A DNA stretch of 64,000 nucleotides, taken from positions 1 to 64,000 of the forward strand of contig CAKRQV010000005.1 in assembly GCA_934394565.1 (NCBI GenBank). Reading direction: 5' to 3'. Below the pieces are notes generated by a model. The model was given only the letters and a program-made list of their open reading frames with translations. It did not search any database and was not told the DNA's origin. Shown one piece after another: positions 18,156-27,093 of this stretch; the stretch's first letter is position 1; each line of letters starts with the position of its first letter. The stretch comes from an uncultured Lachnospiraceae bacterium (lineage in GTDB: Bacteria > Bacillota > Clostridia > Lachnospirales > Lachnospiraceae). A program made the translations under genes and the position numbers.

Positions 18156-18242
18156 TGTATACAATCCTTTATACTGTATACAGTATTTTATTTTAGCATC
18201 ACCTAATTCGTTGTACAGTATACAATAATACTGTATACAATT
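18156..18242. promoter_or_regulatory. cluster of palindromic operators upstream of pflB
   Basis: Four related sites occur in 87 bp: TGTATACAAT (18156-18165), the perfect palindrome ATACTGTATACAGTAT (18171-18186), TTGTACAGTATACAA (18211-18225) and ATACTGTATACAATT (18228-18242). The shared core TACTGTATAC/GTATACAGTA is like operators of dimeric repressors such as GntR-family proteins, though the protein that binds is not identifiable here. Their spacing (about 15-40 bp) suggests cooperative binding over the pflB promoter. Confidence 0.6.
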
Positions 18243-18404
18243 CAACAGGAAAATACAGGAAATTATGCACGAAAATTCAAACAATGAAATACATACTTTT
18301 AGATAAGTATTGCCATATCACAGCAAATTGGAACAACAAAAAAATAAGTGCAGGTGCCGGAGTTAATTACACTCTGACAACTACACTCTTATAATACTAA
18401 AGCA

Positions 18405-18448
18405 GCCCCTATGCAAGTTACTCTCTATCCATAACTCACATAGGGGCC
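18405..18448 (-). terminator. terminator of glgP
   Basis: GCCCCTATG (18405-18413) pairs with CATAGGGGC (18439-18447) about 40 bases after the glgP stop on the minus strand. The loop is long (25 bases) and the following T run is short, so this is a moderate prediction. Confidence 0.5.
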
Positions 18449-18485
18449 ACTTTACATTCCCACTGTCAGAGATAACACTCTCTCC

Positions 18486-20738
18486 CTACAGTTTCCAGAT
18501 ATCTCTGTTATACTCGGCAATCGTTCTGTCTGAAGAAAAGAATCCGGCCTTTGCAATATTGACCAGCGCTTTCTTTGCCCAGCCTTTCTGATCTTTGTAA
18601 GCCTGCAGAGCCTCTTCTTTTTTCGCTTTATACGCATCAAAATCAAGCAGCGTCATAAACCAGTCTTTGTTGATGATCTCCTGCTGCAGACGGGTCAGAT
18701 TTTCCTTGCAGCCAATGGCCAGCAATGTGTCGCTGGTGATAAAATCAATCGCTGCCTTGATAGCCGGATTTTTCTCATAAAAATCTCTGGCCACATAGTC
18801 TGCCTTTTCATAGTGACTGATGACTTCATCGCTTGTGGCACCGAAGATAAAGATATTGTCATCACCGACTCTCTCGTGGATCTCAACATTCGCACCATCC
18901 TCCGTGCCCAGTGTCACTGCACCGTTCAGCATAAATTTCATATTACCGGTACCACTGGCTTCTTTGGAGGCCAGAGAGATCTGCTCGGAAATATCACAGG
19001 CCGGAATCAGCTTTTCTGCCTTGGTGACATTGTAGTTTTCTACCATCACGATCTTCAGATACGGGCTGACCTTTGGATCATTGTTGATGACTTCCTGCAG
19101 ACACAGGATCAGGTGGATGATATCCTTTGCGATCGTATAGGCAGGAGCCGCTTTGGCACCGAAGATTGCCGTCACAGGCACTTCCGGTTTGTATCCTGCT
19201 TTGATCTGCAGGTATTTGTCAATAATATAGAGGGCATTCAGCTGCTGACGTTTATATTCATGCAGACGTTTGATCTGGATATCAAAAACAGTATCCGGAC
19301 TGATCTGTACACCCTGTGTTTTTTCCAGATAGGCACAGAGCTTCTGTTTATTGTGTGATTTTATCTCGCAAAGTTTTTCCAGCACACTGTCATCTTCCGC
19401 AAACGACAACAGCTTTTCCAGCTCATCGGCATTGGATTTATAGCCCTCTCCGATGGTCTGATCCAGAAAAGCAGTCAGTTCCGGATTACAGTGCATCAGC
19501 CACCGGCGGAAGGTAATGCCGTTGGTCTTATTGTTAAATTTTTCCGGATAAATCTGATAGAAATTATGAAGCTCGGAATTTTTCAGGATCTCCGTATGCA
19601 GAGCGGCCACGCCGTTGACGCTGTAGCCGTAATGCATATCAATGTGGGCCATATGGACAGTATCATTTCTGTCGATAATGGCTACACTCTCATCCGTAAA
19701 TTTCCGGCGTACTTTATCATCCAGGATCTCAATGATCGGCATCAGCTGCGGAACTACCTTTTTCAGATATGCGACCGGCCATTTTTCCAGTGCCTCTGCA
19801 AGGATCGTATGGTTCGTATAGGCACAGGTCTTTGACACAACTTCAATGGCTGTATCCATATCCATACCCCGTGCTGTCAAAAGGCGGATCAGTTCCGGGA
19901 TCACCATCGTTGGGTGGGTATCGTTGATCTGGATTGCTGCATACTCGTACAGATCATACAGATCGGATCCTCGCTTTTCACATTCGTCCAGAATCAGCTG
20001 CGCACCGGCACTGACCATAAAATACTGCTGGTAGATACGAAGCAGTCTGCCCTTGTCATCACTGTCATCCGGATACAGAAACAGTGTCAGGTTCTTTTTG
20101 ATATCTTCTTTATCAAAGCTGATTCCGTCTGTCACGATTGTCTCATCGATGGAGTCGATATCAAACAAATGCAGCTTATTGGTCTGGTTGTGATAGCCTG
20201 TCACTTCGATATCGTACATTCTGGCCTGTAAAGACAGTCCTGGAAAGGTCACAGGATAAACGGTATCCGTTTTTGTCAGCCAGGATGTCTCCTCAATCCA
20301 CGGATTCGGTGTTTCCTTTTGCAGATTGTGGTCAAACTCCTGTTTGAACAGACCAAGATGATAGTTCAGGCCGATACCGTCACCGGACAGTCCAAGTGTG
20401 GCAATGGAATCCAGAAAGCAGGCTGCCAGCCGGCCAAGACCGCCATTACCCAGAGAAGGTTCCGGTTCGATCTCCTCAATCTGTGTAATGTCCTTTCCAT
20501 TTGCGGTCAGAAGCTCTCTCACCTCATTATAAATGCCAAGGTTGATCATGTTGTTTGACAACAGTTTTCCGATCAGAAATTCTGCGGAAATGTAGTAGAC
20601 TTTCTTTTTGCTCTGTTTATGCTCTCTTCTGGCTGCCTCTTCCTGCACCAGTGAAAGCAGTGCGAAATATACTTCGCGGTCTGCAGCTTCACGGATTGTT
20701 TTGCCAAGATGATGCTCGATTCTTTCCTGCATGTTCAT
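18486..20738 (-). CDS. glgP: glycogen/starch (alpha-glucan) phosphorylase
   Basis: This encodes 750 residues with AAAGGAG 8 bases before the first ATG. It is a GT35 phosphorylase that releases glucose-1-phosphate from glycogen with pyridoxal phosphate. Motifs seen are EPEPSLGNGGLGRLAACFLDS for the glucan/PLP region, QINDTHPT, IDRNDTVHMAHI, FNNKTNGITFRRWL, and the PLP lysine in KEASGTGNMKFMLNGA (about residue 594) followed by TEDGANVEI. The length is slightly below the ~800 of animal enzymes, as usual for Clostridia. It is monocistronic and divergent from an AraC-type regulator. Confidence 0.95.
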   Translation of the reverse strand: MNMQERIEHHLGKTIREAADREVYFALLSLVQEEAARREHKQSKKKVYYISAEFLIGKLLSNNMINLGIYNEVRELLTANGKDITQIEEIEPEPSLGNGGLGRLAACFLDSIATLGLSGDGIGLNYHLGLFKQEFDHNLQKETPNPWIEETSWLTKTDTVYPVTFPGLSLQARMYDIEVTGYHNQTNKLHLFDIDSIDETIVTDGISFDKEDIKKNLTLFLYPDDSDDKGRLLRIYQQYFMVSAGAQLILDECEKRGSDLYDLYEYAAIQINDTHPTMVIPELIRLLTARGMDMDTAIEVVSKTCAYTNHTILAEALEKWPVAYLKKVVPQLMPIIEILDDKVRRKFTDESVAIIDRNDTVHMAHIDMHYGYSVNGVAALHTEILKNSELHNFYQIYPEKFNNKTNGITFRRWLMHCNPELTAFLDQTIGEGYKSNADELEKLLSFAEDDSVLEKLCEIKSHNKQKLCAYLEKTQGVQISPDTVFDIQIKRLHEYKRQQLNALYIIDKYLQIKAGYKPEVPVTAIFGAKAAPAYTIAKDIIHLILCLQEVINNDPKVSPYLKIVMVENYNVTKAEKLIPACDISEQISLASKEASGTGNMKFMLNGAVTLGTEDGANVEIHERVGDDNIFIFGATSDEVISHYEKADYVARDFYEKNPAIKAAIDFITSDTLLAIGCKENLTRLQQEIINKDWFMTLLDFDAYKAKKEEALQAYKDQKGWAKKALVNIAKAGFFSSDRTIAEYNRDIWKL

Positions 20739-21084
20739 ACGGTTCTCCTTTCAGGCCTTTGCCCAAGCCATGTGCTGCGCTGCACATGCGTCACCTGTTT
20801 CCCTTGTCTTTTTCATGTGTATTGTGTATGGTCAGTTTACTGATTTCTGACCTTATGGCTATTTTAATACGTTTATGCCGGATCTTCTTGCAATATTCTT
20901 CCGGTTTATTGTACAATACTATCATTCTATGATCATTTTTTTACCAGAGAGTTGTAAAATACTGTATAAAGTGCACGATCATATTGTCATTTTATATTAT
21001 CTTTTTGCATTCTCACGCTGTACTGTACCCTGTGTTTTTCATCACAGCTTACTGTTCGTTTTTTTAAAGAAAGGAATATATTTC
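20739..21084. other. divergent intergenic region (glgP/AraC regulator)
   Basis: These 346 bp between two outward-facing genes contain promoter-like AT-rich stretches and no further gene. Regulation of glgP by the adjacent AraC protein is possible from arrangement alone; no clear operator is visible. Confidence 0.35.
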
Positions 21085-21990
21085 ATGGATATCAACGAAT
21101 ACCAGCATTACCACGAAGCCAAACAGCATGTCGCTGCTGATTTTCCATACAATACCTACCTTTGCTCGATTCCTCTCGATTTTACCCATGTGATGCTCCA
21201 CTGGCATGATGAAATGGAGATCATCGTCATCAAAAAAGGACAGGGTATCGTCTGCGTGGATTTTGACCGGCGCACGGTCCGGGCCGGAGATATTATTTTT
21301 ATCCGTCCCGGGCAGCTGCATTCTATCGAGCAGGATGCATCATACCGGATGGAGTACGAAAACATTCTGTTTCTCCCCCGGCTTCTGGCTGGCCGTGAGC
21401 CGGATCTGTGCGTCTCTGATTTTATCCGTCCGCTGGTCAACGGCAGTATAAAAACGGCAGCATTTCTCACACCGGAGCTTTCTTTTTATACAGAGGTAAA
21501 CCAATGCATAGAGGCCATCGACCGGGTATGCTCGCAGAAGAAAAAGGGCTGGCCACTGGCAGTGAAGGCTGCTTTATTTCAGCTTTTCTATCTGCTCCTT
21601 CTGCACCGTCCGTCAGAACCCGAGCTTCCCCCTATACAGGAAAAATCTCTGGAGAAGCTCAAGATCATTCTGAAATACATCGAAGAACATTATGCCGAAC
21701 ATCTGACGGTGGAGGATATGGCTGCGCTTTGCTATTACAGCAAGTCTCATTTTATGAAATTTTTCAAGACACACATGGGCACTGGTTTTATTGACTATCT
21801 GAACTCTTACCGGCTGTCACTGGCCGAACGTCTGCTTCGAACGACCGGATCTCCTGTACTGGAGATTGCTGCTGACTGTGGTTTTGAAAATCTCTCTTAT
21901 TTTAACCGGCTTTTCAAAAGAACATACCGGCTTTCGCCCGGTGCATACAGGAAAGTGCAGACGAATCGTCAGACTTCTGAAATTTTCTGA
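21085..21990 (+). CDS. AraC-family transcriptional regulator with N-terminal cupin
   Basis: This encodes 301 residues from the ATG at 21085 (AAAGGA upstream); the longer frame from 20875 is intergenic sequence. Residues about 40-110 form an AraC-type cupin sensor (HWHDEMEIIVIKKGQG, then RAGDIIFIRPGQLHSIE). The C-terminal ~100 residues are the double helix-turn-helix (LTVEDMAALCYYSKSHFMKF and LEIAADCGFENLSYFNRLFK). Such proteins usually sense a sugar. It is divergent from glgP, so a role in carbohydrate utilisation is likely but its ligand is unknown. Confidence 0.9.
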   Translation: MDINEYQHYHEAKQHVAADFPYNTYLCSIPLDFTHVMLHWHDEMEIIVIKKGQGIVCVDFDRRTVRAGDIIFIRPGQLHSIEQDASYRMEYENILFLPRLLAGREPDLCVSDFIRPLVNGSIKTAAFLTPELSFYTEVNQCIEAIDRVCSQKKKGWPLAVKAALFQLFYLLLLHRPSEPELPPIQEKSLEKLKIILKYIEEHYAEHLTVEDMAALCYYSKSHFMKFFKTHMGTGFIDYLNSYRLSLAERLLRTTGSPVLEIAADCGFENLSYFNRLFKRTYRLSPGAYRKVQTNRQTSEIF

Positions 21991-22060
21991 ATAGCACGGC
22001 ACTATGTATAGTCTGTGTTGTCTGACTCTGTTATACTATAGAAAAAAGATGTTTTTTGGG

Positions 22061-22440
22061 GGACGGACGCTCGTAAACGTGGACGACTGGCAGCGAAGTG
22101 TCCGGGGGCTGGCAAAAATCCCGACGCTTGGGCGATGGTTCTAAGTGAAAACAGGCTGTGTATAAAAGGTACCGGACGCATTCGCCGTGTTTTCTGATGA
22201 AAACACGACTCAGGCGTCCTCATCTGCCGTCTGGGAGACGGCAGATGCCCTTTTATACGCAGCCTGTTTTCACTAAGAACCAGTCAGCCCGCGCTTTAGG
22301 GATTTTTGCCAGCCCCCGGACACTTCGCTGCCAGTCACCCACGTTTACTCGCTGATTATGAGGATGGCAGGGTGGAAGGTGGGGGAGCACGGCTGCTTCG
22401 CAGCGTGCGGGAGGGAGTGGGGGAACGGGGGTGTTGGGCG
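22061..22440 (+). repeat. large palindromic element with conserved core, copy A
   Basis: An inverted repeat spans about 22069-22354. The arms pair over ~50 bp outside (GACTGGCAGCGAAGTGTCCG with its complement near 22320) and ~30 bp inside (GTATAAAAGG with CCTTTTATAC). The asymmetric core holds two perfect hairpins, CGTGTTTTC/GAAAACACG and ATCTGCCGTC/GACGGCAGAT, closed by GGACGC/GCGTCC. A GC-rich tail with GGCAGGGTGGA and a hairpin (GCACGGCTGC/GCAGCGTGC) follows to about 22440. Copy B (34789-35360, opposite orientation) keeps the core, internal loops and tail but has different, self-complementary arms. It starts 70 bp after the AraC gene. Function is unknown; it is not an IS, as there is no transposase. 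Confidence 0.8.
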
Positions 22441-22569
22441 GGGGCAGGATTTACAGGTTTGATTTCGGTTATTTTTTACGATTTATGATGATATCCTGTA
22501 GTTATTTGCTTTTTTGCTTCGTTTATATATATAAATGTAAATAACAATATCTATCGGAGGAATGACATT

Positions 22570-23523
22570 ATGATAAAGCAAATTTTCATGGCTTCAATAT
22601 TAAGTACCTCACTGATTTTGACAGGCTGCTCTTCACATGAACCGGTTGCTTCTTTTGTGCCTTCTTTTTCTAAAAGCGATGTTGATGGGCAAATAGCTTC
22701 AACGGATATGATGTCTTCTGCTACTGAAAATAACACTGAGCGATCTGAAACAAGTATTGTTTCTCCAATTGAAGCAATGACGCTCAAACAGCTTCGTGAA
22801 GAACTCAATCTTACCCTGACTTTTCCCATGACGGCTCAAAATGTTCATAAAATCAATGGTGATCCAGCGATCTATGAAATAGATTTTACACAGGGTAACT
22901 ATGCCTTTACCTTTCGTTTTGCCAAAACAGATACACTGGAAGATATTTCCGGTATGTACTATGACTGGACGCTTTCCACTGAAGATCCATTAGCAGACCA
23001 GCTCTACAGCTGCAAATTTACGGACGAAGGACAGGGCATCTGTCAGTGGATGCAGGATGGCTACAGCATGAGCCTGAACATGGATAGCAACGCTTCAGAG
23101 GAAGCCTTTTCTGAGCTCTACCCTCTCATCGCTGACAATTTCCAGCCAACGGCTCTGTCGCTGTCTTTTTCTGTAGATGCGGTTTCCTCTGTTGACATGT
23201 ACCATTACGACAGCATTCCCGTTGAAGCCCAAAAGAAAGTGCTTACTTCCGCAGACGATATTAAAAAACTATATGAAACCCTGTCGGGACTTTCCCTGAA
23301 ATCCACAACCACAGAGGATATGGTCGGCGGCGAAGTAACCATCTTTCGCTTTCATCTTTCCGACAATATCACCTATGATGTTATCTATTGTTATTACGGT
23401 TTCCGAAAGGGAGAACTCTCTACCGACAACTATACATATACCATCACCACAGACTTAACTTCCCTCTGGAACACCCTTGCCCCAAATCAAGAGCCAACAA
23501 AAGCCAACGTAGCTGAATTCTAA
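22570..23523 (+). CDS. lipoprotein of unknown function
   Basis: This encodes 317 residues with a strong site (GGAGG, 9 bases before ATG). The N-terminus is a type II signal peptide ending in the lipobox LTGC, so the mature protein is lipid-anchored outside the membrane at Cys20. A Ser/Thr-rich linker (about 25-60) precedes a globular region with repeated beta-type patterns (FTQGNYAFTFRFAKTDTLED and YDVIYCYYGFRKGELSTDN). I do not recognise a domain. It has no operon partner: the next gene (TraX family) converges on it. Confidence 0.75.
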   Translation: MIKQIFMASILSTSLILTGCSSHEPVASFVPSFSKSDVDGQIASTDMMSSATENNTERSETSIVSPIEAMTLKQLREELNLTLTFPMTAQNVHKINGDPAIYEIDFTQGNYAFTFRFAKTDTLEDISGMYYDWTLSTEDPLADQLYSCKFTDEGQGICQWMQDGYSMSLNMDSNASEEAFSELYPLIADNFQPTALSLSFSVDAVSSVDMYHYDSIPVEAQKKVLTSADDIKKLYETLSGLSLKSTTTEDMVGGEVTIFRFHLSDNITYDVIYCYYGFRKGELSTDNYTYTITTDLTSLWNTLAPNQEPTKANVAEF

Positions 23524-23539
23524 GTTTTCTTAAATACCA

Positions 23540-24241
23540 TTAAAACCCAAAGTATAACCGTATCATACCCAGAATCAGAAGATGTACCGGATAAAACAAA
23601 TAATTTACAATCTTATTCTGCTTTCCTCGTTCTCCATTATATGTAAGAGTTAATCCAAATCCCAATAACGCCCACGGCTCTTTATACATAGATAAATAGC
23701 AAAATGGAATTGCCCAAACAGGTTTTTCATGAAAAATATACAAAAAGTACCCAATCAAGACTGCATGATACTCATAATCCAGCCCCAATATCATAGCGCT
23801 CAGGCATCCGGCTCCCACTATTACAGCGGAAATTAAATACCACACTATACGCCAACGCATTCCCATTTTTTCTTTTAATGTATCTATACACCAAATAATA
23901 ACGAGTACTAAAGCCAATGTGAACATAATATTATTCCAATTTGGCTCATAAAAGGTCGCTGTTGTAAACAGATCAAATGGAATTTCTGAAATTATCCCAA
24001 ACAAAAGAAGCATTCCCAAATATTTCCATCTATTTGTTGTTTTGAAAAAACCTTCTATCAACAAAAATATAAAAATCGGGAAAGCTATTCTTCCTAATAT
24101 GTCAAAAATATCACTTATCACAAGCAACATTCCGCCATTCAGATTAGGATAAATCAGAGCCTTATTCACATGGTCTATAACCATAGTTGCAAATGCGATA
24201 TACTTTAATTGCGCTCCTGATAATATTTTCAGTCTGTTCAT
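23540..24241 (-). CDS. TraX family membrane protein
   Basis: This encodes 233 residues with about seven transmembrane helices. The N-terminus LSGAQLKYIAFATMVIDHVN and the following GRIAFPIFIFLLIEGFFKT, GIISEIPFDL are the signature of the TraX family, named for the F-plasmid pilin acetylase but found chromosomally in many Firmicutes without conjugation genes. The protein probably acylates a surface or secreted substrate. It sits at the 3' edge of the pilus island, so a link with pilin or cell-wall modification is attractive but unproven. Confidence 0.82.
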   Translation of the reverse strand: MNRLKILSGAQLKYIAFATMVIDHVNKALIYPNLNGGMLLVISDIFDILGRIAFPIFIFLLIEGFFKTTNRWKYLGMLLLFGIISEIPFDLFTTATFYEPNWNNIMFTLALVLVIIWCIDTLKEKMGMRWRIVWYLISAVIVGAGCLSAMILGLDYEYHAVLIGYFLYIFHEKPVWAIPFCYLSMYKEPWALLGFGLTLTYNGERGKQNKIVNYLFYPVHLLILGMIRLYFGF

Positions 24242-24483
24242 TTCCGTTCCTCATAACAAATTTCTTTTTATTTTTCGTTTTTCAACCCATGTCCTATTTA
24301 TCAGTTTTTTGTTTACTTATTAAGAATTATTCTTATTTATAACTATATACTATTAATTAAGGAATGTCAACTTCAAAATTAGTAATCAATATTACCTTTC
24401 CTTTCTTGCAATAGTGCCTGAACAACTCTATCGTAGCGGAAAGGTGATTTTTTGTATAACGATTTGACTCCACCCGCAAAGCA

Positions 24484-24545
24484 GGTGGCAGTCGCCAAGG
24501 TCTCGTGCAAGCACGGACTTTGGCTCGTTGCTCGCGTAAAAAAAG
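24484..24545 (+). repeat. GCAAGCAC hairpin repeat, copy 2
   Basis: This is the second copy of the element at 9517-9579. It contains a near-perfect hairpin CCAAGGTC-CGTGC-AA-GCACG-GACTTTGG followed by GGCTCGTTGC and CGCGTAAA. Base changes relative to copy 1 lie mostly in loops or keep G-U pairs. It fills most of the 316-bp gap between the TraX gene and the end of the sortase operon; on the minus strand it directly follows the last sortase gene. The rest of the gap is AT-rich with no gene seen. Confidence 0.65.
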
Positions 24546-24557
24546 GCCGCAGCTGCA

Positions 24558-25181
24558 TCATTCGCAGCGTACGGTCACTCTGTTTTTTCCATCCCATGTA
24601 CAGGTAAAGAGGGTAAGCGGCCATTCTCCGCCTGTCATTTCTTCTATACTTTGCGGTGTCAAAGCTTCTATCACAGCCACCTGATAGGAGAACCGGTTAC
24701 CTTCGACATCCGTAAAGTACACCTTACTTCCGGTTTTTAATGTCCGGAGCCTGCCAAAATGTGACGCATAATTATGGGCAGCGATCACGAGATTATCCTG
24801 ATATGCACTTCCGCTGTAACGACAGGGCGCTTTTCGCAACAGCGGATAACTCCATTCACTCATCACCGGCAGCTGCAGAGCAAGCTCCGGAATCTCAAGT
24901 ACCCCTATGCATGCCGCTCCTTTGGGATTCTCCAAAAACACTTCTGGCATCTCTCTGTCTGGATCTAGCGGATACTCCTCTGTCCTGCTTCTGACATCGA
25001 CGGCGGTATCCATAGTCTGTGGATTTATTTTATTATATTCTTCCAGTATTTGCTGCTGACTCAGTCCGGCACGATGGCTGTCCCAGAGATTGTAGGTCAA
25101 AAGTGCCATGGCTGCCGCCAAAAGGAGTATACCGACAGCTGTAATACACCTGGCAGCCTGTAGCTTTTTCTTAATATACAT
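24558..25181 (-). CDS. sortase, second sortase of the pilus operon (class B/D-like)
   Basis: This encodes 207 residues with an N-terminal membrane anchor (about 12-30) and an external catalytic domain. Catalytic residues are visible: His136 in AAHNY, Cys194 in LFTCT and Arg201 in NRVTVRC. The short length and ending right after the Arg strand differ from the class C enzyme two genes upstream, which has a C-terminal transmembrane helix. It overlaps the LPQTG subunit gene by 11 bp and is the last gene of the operon. It probably attaches the base or minor subunit of the pilus to the cell wall while the class C enzyme polymerises pilin. Confidence 0.88.
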   Translation of the reverse strand: MYIKKKLQAARCITAVGILLLAAAMALLTYNLWDSHRAGLSQQQILEEYNKINPQTMDTAVDVRSRTEEYPLDPDREMPEVFLENPKGAACIGVLEIPELALQLPVMSEWSYPLLRKAPCRYSGSAYQDNLVIAAHNYASHFGRLRTLKTGSKVYFTDVEGNRFSYQVAVIEALTPQSIEEMTGGEWPLTLFTCTWDGKNRVTVRCE

Positions 25182-26187
25182 CTTTCTTTTCCTGTGCGGA
25201 CTGTCGCAATGCTCTTCCAGACAGCAGACAGCATATGCCTGCCAGTAAAAGAAGCGGTATCGGCCACCAGCGCTGTCCTGTCTGCGGCAGCTTTTTTGAA
25301 AGCTCTTTTGTCTGTCCCGGGGCTGTATCCTCCTGCCGGGTCTGTGCTGCTTTTTTGGCTGTATTGGTCAGCACGACGGTATCGCCTTCTCTTTGGGTGC
25401 TTTCTGTATACCCAGAGGGTACCTGTGCTTCCGTTACACTCCAGTGTGCCTTTGCAGAAAGCTTTTCCCATGTATAGGACCACTGATTGTCCTCATCCAA
25501 TGTCTGCCTGTCGGCAATCGTTGTATTCCCCTTTGCATCGGTCTGCAAAAGCTCTACCTGTATGGCATCGGGACGGTTCTTCTTATCATCCTGCTTCCAT
25601 ACCTTTACGACCTGAAGCTTATTATAGCCTTGTGTATCCGCTTCCTTCTTTTCATATTTAAGGACTGCTGTGATCTGTGCCGGCACTGTCTCTTTGGACG
25701 CATCCGGCAATGCGATCAGCGCAACCTGTGGGGTATAGACCTGGGTCTTTTTCTCTTCCTCTACTTCAAGCGGCTGTCCTATCACGAGATACAGTCCGCC
25801 AGAAAGCTTCGTAAAGCATGCCTTTTTGTCTGCTTTGGCCTCAGCTACGGCATCCGCTTTGATCCCGTCACGTCGGATACACGCGGCAAGAGTATCTGCT
25901 GCCCCCTGCCAGCCCGCCTGCTCTGTCTGCTCCAGTGAGACCGGATAAGCCAAAAAGGTCTCTGTCAGGGATAAGCTTCCCGTATCCTCATACTCAGCCA
26001 CACGATAGAGTGAAAGCTTCATTCCCTCCACCGGGCAGAGCACAGAGATACTTTCCTCTTTTTCTGCTTCTCCCGCTGCCAAAACCGGTATGTTCTTAAA
26101 AAGCACTGCAAGGAGCATACATAGGCAAAGTATATATATTCTGTTTTTTCTAAGCTTACAAAGCTTTTTCTGCTTTTGCTTTTTCAT
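25171..26187 (-). CDS. LPQTG minor pilin / basal subunit with Cna-B domain
   Basis: This encodes 338 residues from the ATG at 26187, preceded by GGGAG at 6 bases; an alternative GTG at 26217 would overlap the upstream sortase stop (GTGA). A signal peptide (about 10-40, LCMLLAVLFKNIPVLAAG) leads into a region of two beta-rich domains. The second (QLLQTDAKGNTTIADRQTLD then WSVTEAQVPSGY) is a Cna-B/SpaA-like fold with the typical VTEAQVPSGY E-box-like motif. The C-terminus has LPQTG, a hydrophobic helix and a short basic tail. It sits between the two sortase genes, the usual position of a pilus base subunit. Confidence 0.85.
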   Translation of the reverse strand: MKKQKQKKLCKLRKNRIYILCLCMLLAVLFKNIPVLAAGEAEKEESISVLCPVEGMKLSLYRVAEYEDTGSLSLTETFLAYPVSLEQTEQAGWQGAADTLAACIRRDGIKADAVAEAKADKKACFTKLSGGLYLVIGQPLEVEEEKKTQVYTPQVALIALPDASKETVPAQITAVLKYEKKEADTQGYNKLQVVKVWKQDDKKNRPDAIQVELLQTDAKGNTTIADRQTLDEDNQWSYTWEKLSAKAHWSVTEAQVPSGYTESTQREGDTVVLTNTAKKAAQTRQEDTAPGQTKELSKKLPQTGQRWWPIPLLLLAGICCLLSGRALRQSAQEKKDVY

Positions 26188-26213
26188 CTTTTTCTCCCAC
26201 TGCGCTGTTTTAT

Positions 26214-27071
26214 TCACAGCTTTTTCTTATGCTGCAATGTCTTCTTTCTTTTCTTTTTTCCAAAACCTCTGCCTGTCAAATCCACGACTATGAAGCTGAT
26301 GAAAAGTAACGGAACTGCAAGCCCTGCGGCAACCACTACCGTATTCATCTTGGCAGCATCCGAAGTCACCCGGACATCCTCTCCCGCACGGTTTTTGATC
26401 CTCTTTCCACGCACCAGAAGTCTTTGCGTATTGATGCCATACGGTGTACAGGTAAGAAGTGTACACAGATCCTGTCCTTCCTCGATCTTCAGCGGACCAT
26501 AATCCCCCGGCTCTACGATGCGGATCTGATCGACTTCATAGGTCAGCACCTGATCATAGACATGCAAAAGAAAGATATCTCCCTTTTGCAGTTTGTCAAG
26601 CTCTGTAAAAAGCTTCGCACTCGGCAGACCTCTGTGTCCGGATAAAACACAATGCGTCGAAGCACCGCCAACCGGCAGGGAGGAGCCTTCCAGATGACCG
26701 ATACCGACCTGCAGTACAGCATCCTCCACACCGTGATACAAGGGAAGCTTGCATTTGATCTCCGGTATCGTGATATATCCCATCATCCCTGTCTTATCTG
26801 CATCCAGAAGACTCCGATACCAGGCACTCATCTCCTGCGATGGTGTGAACCGCCCCGTATCCTGGCAAAGTGCTTCATTATACTGTGCTGCCTTCGTAAG
26901 CGCCTTTTCCTTCTCTGTATCCTCCAGACTTTCCATCCGCTTCGTATACTCGGCAACCACCTGTGTCTGATGCCTTGCATTCCATAGGTTACTGATACTT
27001 GGGTACAGCAGTAAGGACAGACCTGTAAGAAAAATGATCCCGGCAATCATTGTTGAACTATGCTTTCTCAT
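26214..27071 (-). CDS. srtC: class C sortase (pilin polymerase)
   Basis: This encodes 285 residues from the ATG at 27071 with AAGGAGAGG upstream; the frame extends to 27146 through the intercistronic hairpin but that part is not coding. It has N-terminal and C-terminal transmembrane helices (about 10-28 and 250-270) around the sortase domain. Catalytic His146 (LSGHRG), Cys208 (LLTCTPYG) and Arg217 (TQRLLVRG) match class C sortases, which join pilin subunits through LPXTG and a pilin lysine. The usual DPW/DPF lid motif is not evident. It follows the major pilin gene after a strong hairpin. Confidence 0.92.
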   Translation of the reverse strand: MRKHSSTMIAGIIFLTGLSLLLYPSISNLWNARHQTQVVAEYTKRMESLEDTEKEKALTKAAQYNEALCQDTGRFTPSQEMSAWYRSLLDADKTGMMGYITIPEIKCKLPLYHGVEDAVLQVGIGHLEGSSLPVGGASTHCVLSGHRGLPSAKLFTELDKLQKGDIFLLHVYDQVLTYEVDQIRIVEPGDYGPLKIEEGQDLCTLLTCTPYGINTQRLLVRGKRIKNRAGEDVRVTSDAAKMNTVVVAAGLAVPLLFISFIVVDLTGRGFGKKKRKKTLQHKKKL

Positions 27072-27093
27072 ATCGTACAATCCTCTCCTTGCT

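Noticed and set aside
22158..22488. Small coding frames inside palindromic element A
   Set aside because: They run through paired arms, and the equivalent frames are not kept in element B.
23540..24241. Conjugation gene cluster suggested by TraX
   Set aside because: No relaxase, coupling protein or mating-pore genes are present; chromosomal TraX-family genes are common without them.
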